64,000 nucleotides of DNA, taken from assembly GCF_021606685.1 (NCBI RefSeq), contig NZ_WKCB01000010.1:47145-111144 (forward strand), given 5' to 3'. The notes under the pieces are model-generated. The model saw only the letters and a list, made by a program, of their open reading frames with translations, ran no database searches and had not been told where the DNA came from. Positions 50,154 through 56,652 of the stretch are shown here, piece after piece. The stretch is from Pseudomonas syringae (GTDB lineage Bacteria; Pseudomonadota; Gammaproteobacteria; Pseudomonadales; Pseudomonadaceae). Numbering within the stretch: position 1 is the first letter of the stretch; the number at the start of each line of letters is the position of its first letter. The translations under genes and the position numbers were made by a program.

Positions 50154-51323
50154 ATGTTCAAACCGACCAGGCTCTCCCTGACCCTGGCCGCACTGCTGAC
50201 CAGTGCGGCCGTGCAGGCCGACATCGAAGTACCACTGGGCAGCACGCAACGGGTCACCCAGTTGTTCGCTTACCCCAATAACTGCAACGTGATCTGCGTG
50301 CGGCCATGGACGCTGGAGCAGACCGCCGAGCACTACCTGAACCAAAGCCTGCAGCGCGACGGCTACAGCCGCGCCAAGGTCAGTGTCAAAACCCATGATG
50401 GGCAAGTCTCGGCGACCTTCAGCGGGGTTCCCGATGCTTACGGCCAGCCATTGACGGCCTTGCTCAATACCGCCGACCTCGCCTACCAAGGCGCGAGCAC
50501 ACTCAACAGCGATGGCAAATGGGCCTACAACTGGTACCTGTTCCTGCCGCTCGGTATGGCTTTGGAGAACCGCAAAAGCATTGAACTGCTGCATTTCCCA
50601 CCCGATTACTCGCTGACCCAGGCCCAGGACTACCTGGAATCGGCCACCACCGACCGCTGGGCCGCGCTGCTCACCGACAATGGCGTACCGGCCACCGAAA
50701 CCCCGGCCTACCAGACCATCATCGACATCGCGCCCATCGCCGCGCCGTCCAATGCGGGCAAGGACCTGGAAAACGTCTACAGCTACTTCACCGACTACCA
50801 GACACGCATGGTCCAGGAGCTGAGCCTGCATGCCAACGGCTCGTTGCCGATGGTCGCGTTCGGCACGCCGGTGCGTAACTGGATCAAACAACAATACGGC
50901 CAAACCGTCGGCGTTCTGGGCCTCACGCAGATCAGCCCGACGGCGGGCAAAACCGTGTCGGTACTGGGCTCCAACCACCCCAGCTACATTTGGTATGCGG
51001 CGGACCCGGCCAGCTATGACGGCAATGAGCAAAAAGCCGATGAAGCCGGCCTGAAAGTGATGGGCCAGGACCTGAGCGCCGCGTGTTGGCAGGCCGGCAT
51101 GGGACAAAAACCGGCGAGCGATCCGAATGTGCTGCTCAAAGCCTGCATGAACACCTGGCAGGTCACGCGTAAAGAGCAGACCTGCGAACTGTTCTACACC
51201 TCGGTACGCAACCTGAGCCCGGAAAAAGCGAATGCGATGTGCGCCACCGCCGCGATCAAGACTCAGCTCAAACAGCTCAAAAACCCCGCTCCCGCCCCAG
51301 CCGTCAGCAACCCTGCACTGTAA
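50154..51323 (+). CDS. Secreted protein of unknown function
   Basis: The 389-residue precursor has a signal peptide (about 1-22, ending VQA) and at least six cysteines in the mature part (CNVIC, CW, C-MNTW, CELFY, MCATAA), suggesting disulfides and a periplasmic or secreted location. I do not recognise the family. The ATG at 50154 follows AAGGAACC; upstream codons in frame are not signal-like. A large palindrome follows the gene. Confidence 0.7.
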   Translation: MFKPTRLSLTLAALLTSAAVQADIEVPLGSTQRVTQLFAYPNNCNVICVRPWTLEQTAEHYLNQSLQRDGYSRAKVSVKTHDGQVSATFSGVPDAYGQPLTALLNTADLAYQGASTLNSDGKWAYNWYLFLPLGMALENRKSIELLHFPPDYSLTQAQDYLESATTDRWAALLTDNGVPATETPAYQTIIDIAPIAAPSNAGKDLENVYSYFTDYQTRMVQELSLHANGSLPMVAFGTPVRNWIKQQYGQTVGVLGLTQISPTAGKTVSVLGSNHPSYIWYAADPASYDGNEQKADEAGLKVMGQDLSAACWQAGMGQKPASDPNVLLKACMNTWQVTRKEQTCELFYTSVRNLSPEKANAMCATAAIKTQLKQLKNPAPAPAVSNPAL

Positions 51324-51331
51324 CCGCGCAC

Positions 51332-51379
51332 AAAAAAAAGCCGATTTCTACTGTCAGATCTGACAGTAGAAATCGGCTT
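51332..51379. terminator. Perfect 42-bp palindrome, likely bidirectional terminator
   Basis: Bases 51338-51379 are an exact inverted repeat (21-bp arms, no spacer). An A8 run lies on the left, so it is a strong intrinsic terminator for minus-strand transcripts; on the plus strand the tail is only TTCATCTTC. Confidence 0.75.
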
Positions 51380-51471
51380 CATCTTCAGTGAGTCTTGAGC
51401 CGCGCCCATACGCTGCAAGACTGGTTGTCAGCCACCCCCCGCAGGTCGATGCAGCCCCACCAAGGAGAGTT

Positions 51472-51996
51472 ATGAAAACTCAGGCCATGGATAAGGCTAA
51501 ATCCGCTGTGAGTGAATGCCTGTACCCCTTCAAGATGCTACTGGCTGAACAGGGCTACCCGTCGTCCGAGCACTTTCAGATGATCCCAGGCACGGCTGAC
51601 ATGGCGGCGGGGGGCCAGGCTCGCAAAGACTTCGACACCCGTGTGCGCATCGCCAAAGTCTCCGGCTACGCCGTGAGCGAGCGACGCGCGCATACCTTGC
51701 AGCTGTCTACACGCATCCACTTGTACGATTGCTGGTTCTGCGGCCTGCTGCGGCACTCCTGCAACCCGAATGTGTTTTTGGACACTACCTACCTCGAGCT
51801 TTGGAGCGTACAGCCGATTGCCGCCGGCACGGCGCTGACGCTGGATTACGCCAGCACCGAGGATGAGCTGTTCCGGCAGTTCGCCTGCCAATGCGGCGAG
51901 CTGAACTGCCGGGGTTGGATCACCGGCAGCCAGGAGCCTCTGAACGCCCAAGGGCAGGCGTTCATGGCACAGTGGCGGACGCGCAAACGCCCTTAG
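51472..51996 (+). CDS. SET-domain protein (putative lysine methyltransferase)
   Basis: The 174-residue protein starts at the ATG after AAGGAGA. It has the SET core LLRHSCNPNVFLD (NHSCxPN-like), then LTLDYASTED (the SET tyrosine in LDY) and a post-SET cysteine set FACQCGELNCRGW. These are the parts of the SAM-dependent lysine methyltransferase fold otherwise common in eukaryotes. The substrate is unknown. The 3' end overlaps the convergent can gene by 4 bp. Confidence 0.78.
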   Translation: MKTQAMDKAKSAVSECLYPFKMLLAEQGYPSSEHFQMIPGTADMAAGGQARKDFDTRVRIAKVSGYAVSERRAHTLQLSTRIHLYDCWFCGLLRHSCNPNVFLDTTYLELWSVQPIAAGTALTLDYASTEDELFRQFACQCGELNCRGWITGSQEPLNAQGQAFMAQWRTRKRP

Positions 51997-52637
51997 GCTT
52001 CGCCCAACGGGCGCAGGCGATATTGCGGCGGCAATTGCTCGAAGCCACTGATGGTGGTGTTCAAGCTCTTCCAGCGGCCATCCTTGATGCCGTAGATGCA
52101 GCCATGGATCGATAGGCTCTGCCCACGGTGCCAGGCGTTTTGCACAATGCTGGTGTGGCCGACGTTGGCCACTTGCTGAATCACGTTCAGCTCGCACAGG
52201 CGGTCGACACGCTCTTCTTCGGTGGGCAACTGCGCCAGCAGGTCGCGGTTTTCGTAATACAAGTCACGAATGGTGCGCAGCCAGCCGTCGATCAGGCCGA
52301 ACTGACGGTCCTGCATCGAGGCGCGCACACCGCCACAGCCATAGTGGCCGGTGACGAGGATGTGTTTGACCTTGAGCACGTCGACGGCGTACTGGATCAC
52401 CGACAGGCAATTGAGGTCGGTGTGCAACACCACGTTGGCCACGTTGCGGTGCACAAACAGATCCCCCGGCAGCATGCCGACGATCTCGTTGGCCGGTACG
52501 CGCGCGTCGGAACAACCGATCCACAGGTACTCAGGGGTTTGCTGGCGGGCGAGCTTGGCGAAGAATTCGGGATCTTCCTGTTTGATCGCATCCGCCCAGC
52601 GTTCGTTGTTATCAAGCAGGTCTTGTAGTTCGTTCAT
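51993..52637 (-). CDS. can: Beta-class carbonic anhydrase
   Basis: The 214-residue zinc enzyme interconverts CO2 and bicarbonate. Zinc ligands and the catalytic pair are visible as WIGCSDAR (Cys42, Asp44), and TGHYGCGGV (His98, Cys101). Closest in form to E. coli Can. It is divergent from the acidic protein gene and convergent with the SET gene. Confidence 0.96.
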   Translation of the reverse strand: MNELQDLLDNNERWADAIKQEDPEFFAKLARQQTPEYLWIGCSDARVPANEIVGMLPGDLFVHRNVANVVLHTDLNCLSVIQYAVDVLKVKHILVTGHYGCGGVRASMQDRQFGLIDGWLRTIRDLYYENRDLLAQLPTEEERVDRLCELNVIQQVANVGHTSIVQNAWHRGQSLSIHGCIYGIKDGRWKSLNTTISGFEQLPPQYRLRPLGEA

Positions 52638-52776
52638 CAGGGAAAGCCTCAGGAATGATGCGCAGTTTTGTGACTGACAACCCCTCGTTCAGGTCACGCC
52701 ACGCGCAAATTAGCTTGAATCTTTGGTGCGGGCGGCCTGTCCACACACTATAAGCCCCACAGTATGAGGATTGGCC

Positions 52777-53181
52777 ATGACTGAATCACGACGTCCCTAC
52801 GGAGCTACACAGCCGGAACCCATCGACGACAACGAAGACCGCATGGGCGAGATGCGCGAGCTGGATTTTGATGAGGAAGAACCGACGGCGGAAATCGGCG
52901 AAGAGATCCCGCGTCGCGAACGCGAGCACTTGATGCCCGACGAACGGGTGCGCGAAGCCGGGCTGACCGGGGCTTCGACGGCTGACCATGAGTCGACCGA
53001 CGATGACATTAGCCCCGAGACACTGATCCATGAAGATGGCGCGCGGGATGCGCGGGAGGCAGGCGAAGACTACCCGGCAGACTTTGACCTAAGCATCGTC
53101 GACGAGGATGAGATTGGCGGCGGGAATGGCTTGGATGAAGCCGAACTGGCCGATATCGACCCCGTCGACGGCAACCGCTGA
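52777..53181 (+). CDS. Acidic protein of unknown function (often labelled serine kinase/phosphatase)
   Basis: The 134-residue, strongly acidic and probably disordered protein has many Asp/Glu runs and no cysteine or catalytic motif. The ATG at 52777 has GAGGA 8 bp upstream. Homologues in Pseudomonas carry the label serine kinase/phosphatase, for which I see no support. It is flanked by can and a REPIN. Confidence 0.7.
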   Translation: MTESRRPYGATQPEPIDDNEDRMGEMRELDFDEEEPTAEIGEEIPRREREHLMPDERVREAGLTGASTADHESTDDDISPETLIHEDGARDAREAGEDYPADFDLSIVDEDEIGGGNGLDEAELADIDPVDGNR

Positions 53182-53198
53182 CACACGGTAGATCCAAA

Positions 53199-53288
53199 TG
53201 TGGGAGGGGGCTTGCTCCCGATAGCGGTAGATCAGTCGGCACATGCATTGACTGACAGCCTGCCATCGGGAGCAAGCCCCCTCCCACA
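53199..53288 (+). repeat. REPIN (GTGGGAGGGGGCTTGCTCCC variant)
   Basis: Two inverted REP arms of the GGGAGGGGGC subtype around a central TCAGTC/GACTGA pair form one long hairpin between the acidic-protein gene and rimI. The sequence variant differs from the GCGGGC type at 1698 and 47658. Confidence 0.9.
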
Positions 53289-53301
53289 GTGGTTTTGTGA
53301 C

Positions 53302-53754
53302 TTAGTCGACCAGGGTGCAAGCCATCACGACCGCATCTTCGCGCCCCCCCACGGCGGGGTAGTAGTCGCGCCGACGGCCGATTTCGTTGAAGCCGTAACG
53401 TTCGTACAGGCGGAACGCGCCGGTATTGCTGTCGCGCACTTCGAGGAAACATTCACGTGCATTGGCGGCGTAGGCGCGGGACATCAAGTGTTCCAGCAGC
53501 GCCAGGCCCAACCCACGGCCCTGGTTTTCCGGCTTGACGGTGATGTTCAGCAAATGCGCTTCATCGAGGATGATCTGCACCACACCATGACCCACTTGCT
53601 GCTCACCCTCGAACATCAGCCAGATCTGGTACTTGCCCAGCCCATCGAGAAAGATCCCACGGGTCCAGGGGTGGCTGAACGCCGCGTATTCGATTTTCAG
53701 CACGGCGTCGAGGTCAGCCTCGGTCATCGGGCGGAAGGATAAAGCCTCACTCAT
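53302..53754 (-). CDS. rimI: Ribosomal-protein S18 alanine N-acetyltransferase
   Basis: The 150-residue GNAT enzyme has the acetyl-CoA loop NQGRGLGLALLEHLM (Q/RxxGxG/A) and the RimI motif LEVRDSNTGAFRLYERYGFNEIGRRRDYYP. It acetylates the N-terminus of S18. It overlaps the upstream psi-subunit gene by 8 bp, the same holD-rimI pairing as in enterobacteria. Confidence 0.95.
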   Translation of the reverse strand: MSEALSFRPMTEADLDAVLKIEYAAFSHPWTRGIFLDGLGKYQIWLMFEGEQQVGHGVVQIILDEAHLLNITVKPENQGRGLGLALLEHLMSRAYAANARECFLEVRDSNTGAFRLYERYGFNEIGRRRDYYPAVGGREDAVVMACTLVD

Positions 53755-54529
53755 CGGTTGTTTTCCAGCGCGCCATCAGCCGGCGCATGGCTTGCCAGAC
53801 ATCAGCCTTACGCTGTGGCTCTTCCATTAATAATTCCAGGCCCGGCAGGGCCCATACCGACCCCAGGCCTTCGACCTGCAGTTCGCGGTACCAGGCCTCG
53901 GCGTTGGCTTCGCCGGCAAACCGCACGGCGGGCAGGCCGATCAGCCACAGGCACACGCAGGGTTCGTCTTCCAGGCGCGCCGAGACAAAACCTTGTACAA
54001 AATCCCGTGCAGCCTCCGGGCCCTGGTCCATGGTGCCGCGCACCAGCAGTGGCCAGCGCACCGGGTCACCGACGATTTGCGGGCTGTCGGGCAGGCCGGC
54101 GGCGCGCAGCATGTCCTTGAGCAGCATGTAGGCCGGGTCGCGGGTCTGGAAGCGTTCGCCAGTGGGCAATTCCACCAGCAGCAGACAGCGCCCGGCCCGC
54201 AGCAATTGCAGGGCAAAACGCGGCGGCGGCACTACCGGGGCCTTGACTACCGGCGCAACCTCTTCGGCCACCACCGGCTTGGCCACCGGCGAGGGGCGTG
54301 GCACTTCGATCTTGGCGCGCTCAACCACCGGGCGCACCTGCGGCTCGGGCTTGACCACCGCCACCGGTGCGGCGGACTCCTCGCCCGACGTCTCAAACGC
54401 CTCATAGGGCTCAAGCGCCTGCAGCAGCTCGGGCCGCGACGGCGCGGCAAACGGCAGTTCGGTGCGGGGCAGCCAGTTGACCACCTGCATGGCGGTCAAG
54501 TAAGCGCGACGTCGGGACTCGATAAGCAC
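53747..54529 (-). CDS. holD: DNA polymerase III psi subunit (cryptic pseudomonad HolD)
   Basis: The 260-residue protein is much longer than E. coli psi (about 137). The N-terminus RRRAYLTAMQVVNWLPR fits the short psi peptide that contacts the clamp loader; a Pro/Val/Ala/Glu-rich linker (about 50-105) follows, then a folded C-terminal domain that would bind chi. Its operon position before rimI equals holD-rimI of E. coli, and a cryptic psi of this kind is known in P. aeruginosa. The Pro-rich linker can cause a false energy-transducer TonB label; no membrane anchor is present. Confidence 0.75.
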   Translation of the reverse strand: MLIESRRRAYLTAMQVVNWLPRTELPFAAPSRPELLQALEPYEAFETSGEESAAPVAVVKPEPQVRPVVERAKIEVPRPSPVAKPVVAEEVAPVVKAPVVPPPRFALQLLRAGRCLLLVELPTGERFQTRDPAYMLLKDMLRAAGLPDSPQIVGDPVRWPLLVRGTMDQGPEAARDFVQGFVSARLEDEPCVCLWLIGLPAVRFAGEANAEAWYRELQVEGLGSVWALPGLELLMEEPQRKADVWQAMRRLMARWKTTDE

Positions 54530-54677
54530 AGCTCGGCCACTTGTGGATAACTAAAGAGCGGGGATTCTACCGCTGTTCGGCAACAATCGCCCACTGCGCA
54601 CTGACCGGCTGTGGATAAATCCCGCGCTTGATGCAGTACAATCGCGACTTTTAATCGCCAACCAGCCGGCCATTCCG

Positions 54678-55955
54678 ATGATCGAACCCAAGCGCGTCTT
54701 GCGCGCCCTCGCCGAACACTGGGCCCTGCTTGAGCCACTGTGCGAACACTTCGACCAAGGCACCCTGAGCCTCAGCGAGCTGCGCGCACAACTGGCCGCC
54801 CAACAACTGGACAGCACGCCCCAGGACATCACCAGCCTGCTGGACGTGTGGATTCGCCTGGATATCCTGGTGCCTGTCGCCAAAAGCCCGAACCGTTTCG
54901 AGCTGAACGCGCAGATCCACGACTTCCTGGCCTATCTTCGCAAGGAGCACCGGCTTGGCCTGTGCCTGGAAATCGAAGCCTACCTGCGCCACCTGGAGCG
55001 CCTGGCCGGTTACATCCAGGACGCCTTCGACATCCGCGACGGCCACGACCTGGCCCGTCAACTGCGCCTGCTGGATATGCGCGTGCGCGACGTGCTGAAA
55101 AAGCTCGCCAACGACGAACAGGCCCTCGCAGCCGTGGCCGACCGCGCCAAGACCAGCGACCGGCAGATCCCGTTGCGCCAGCGTTACGCCGAGGTATTGG
55201 CGACCTGGGATGAATATGTCGAACCGATGATCCAACTGGTGAACGCCGACGGCGCGTTCGAACAGGGCGTGCGCAAGGTCGAGAATGTGCTGCTGCGCAT
55301 GCTCACCGAACAGCAGCGCCTGGGCCACCTGGTGGACGACGACATGCTGCTGCGCACCCACGCGCGCATCCTCGAAATGCAGACCAGCGCTCAGTTGACC
55401 TTGCGCCACGCCCGCGAGCTGTTGCTGCCGCTGCGCGAAGAAGCGCGGCGGCACAACGCCGTGACCCGGGGCGCGGCGCTGGCCTTGTCGGCCATCCGCC
55501 GTAAAGGTCTGGACGCCGTACCGCAGGCGGCGATGCCGATGTTCACTCGGCCGCAAAGCACTTTTCTCGGGAGTGCCAGCCAGGTCGAGGCTTATGTGTA
55601 TGCATTGGCGAATTTCGAGCCGAAACCGGCACGTTTCCCCAAGGCGCACAAATCCCACAAGGGCGACGCCCAGCGTGCGCCGCGCACGGTCAAGGAGATG
55701 CTCGAGCGCTGCGAAGACGCGCTGCCGATGCCCGACCTGATGACCTGGCTGCTGGAGCAGGAACCGGACGGCGCCACCGACGAATTGCTGTACTGGTTTT
55801 CACGGCTCTCGCGTGAAAAACGCTTCAAGCGCGAACGCCTGGAACGCCGCGATTACCACACACACGAGCACCAGGTCAGCCTGCGCTCATTCGCCCTGCT
55901 CCCGGCCAGCACCGACTCCGCCGAGAATTCTGCGAGCACGCCTTATGCATCTTGA
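54678..55955 (+). CDS. mksF: Condensin MksF (kleisin subunit)
   Basis: The 425-residue protein is the kleisin of the MksBEF (MukBEF-like) SMC complex. It has an N-terminal winged-helix region (about 1-110) and long helices in the middle. Gene order F-E-B, with an 11-bp overlap into mksE, matches the P. aeruginosa locus. It links the MksB heads and recruits MksE. The promoter must lie in the 148-bp gap divergent from holD. Confidence 0.85.
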   Translation: MIEPKRVLRALAEHWALLEPLCEHFDQGTLSLSELRAQLAAQQLDSTPQDITSLLDVWIRLDILVPVAKSPNRFELNAQIHDFLAYLRKEHRLGLCLEIEAYLRHLERLAGYIQDAFDIRDGHDLARQLRLLDMRVRDVLKKLANDEQALAAVADRAKTSDRQIPLRQRYAEVLATWDEYVEPMIQLVNADGAFEQGVRKVENVLLRMLTEQQRLGHLVDDDMLLRTHARILEMQTSAQLTLRHARELLLPLREEARRHNAVTRGAALALSAIRRKGLDAVPQAAMPMFTRPQSTFLGSASQVEAYVYALANFEPKPARFPKAHKSHKGDAQRAPRTVKEMLERCEDALPMPDLMTWLLEQEPDGATDELLYWFSRLSREKRFKRERLERRDYHTHEHQVSLRSFALLPASTDSAENSASTPYAS

Positions 55956-56652
55956 TCTATCCGAACTGTCACAGCTGGCGCCGATCTTTCGCGAGCTGTT
56001 CAAGGGTTACCACGTCAGCCGCCGCGACCCGGAGCTGTACGCGCAACTGTCGAACTTCCAGGACCAGTACCGCACGCTGTTCAAAGCCCTGGGCTTTGAG
56101 CTGGTGTGCGATACCCGCGGTTTCTATTACTTCGTGCCGGACTCCGCCATTGCCAGCGCGCAGGTGAACAAGACCGCCCAGCGCCTGGCGTTGTTCACCT
56201 TCATCCTCGTCGAGCACCTGGCCGACCAGGGCCGCGACCCGATCGCCGTGCTCGACGGTGGCAGCCTGGGCCGCGATGAGCTGCCGTCGTTGCTGGAGAA
56301 GTACCGCGACCTGTTTATCCAGGCCGAAGTACAGACGCAGGAAGAACTCGAAGAGAAAATCATGCGCCGCATGACTCAGCTCGGTTTCGCCAGCGAAGAC
56401 AACGGCATTTACCGCTTCCTGCCGCCGATGCACCGCTTCCTCGACGTGTGCCTGTCGGTGCAGCAGGACCGCGACCTCGCGGCCAGCGTGCACAGCGTGT
56501 TGCCGCTACCGGCGCCGGTGATCATCGATGAAGACAGCGATGAGAAACTGCTGAAAACCGATGACCCGCTCGATCTCAGTGACTTCTCTGACGAGAGCGA
56601 AGAAGACGCCCTGGCCCGTGCCATTGCCGAAGAACAGGAGACCGATGCATGA
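55945..56652 (+). CDS. mksE: Condensin MksE
   Basis: The 235-residue protein starts at the ATG at 55945, which overlaps the mksF stop; the frame is open 44 codons further but inside mksF. It has the DUF4194/MksE pattern of two winged-helix domains (FRELFKGYHVSRRDPELYAQL near the N-terminus) and an acidic C-terminal tail. It joins MksF to modulate MksB ATPase. It overlaps mksB by 4 bp (ATGA). Confidence 0.85.
   Translation: MHLDLSELSQLAPIFRELFKGYHVSRRDPELYAQLSNFQDQYRTLFKALGFELVCDTRGFYYFVPDSAIASAQVNKTAQRLALFTFILVEHLADQGRDPIAVLDGGSLGRDELPSLLEKYRDLFIQAEVQTQEELEEKIMRRMTQLGFASEDNGIYRFLPPMHRFLDVCLSVQQDRDLAASVHSVLPLPAPVIIDEDSDEKLLKTDDPLDLSDFSDESEEDALARAIAEEQETDA

Noticed and set aside
52777..53181. 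Serine kinase/phosphatase function for the acidic 134-residue protein
   Set aside because: No kinase or phosphatase motif is visible; the label seems to be inherited.
53747..54529. TonB-like energy transducer
   Set aside because: There is no N-terminal membrane anchor; only the Pro-rich linker resembles TonB.
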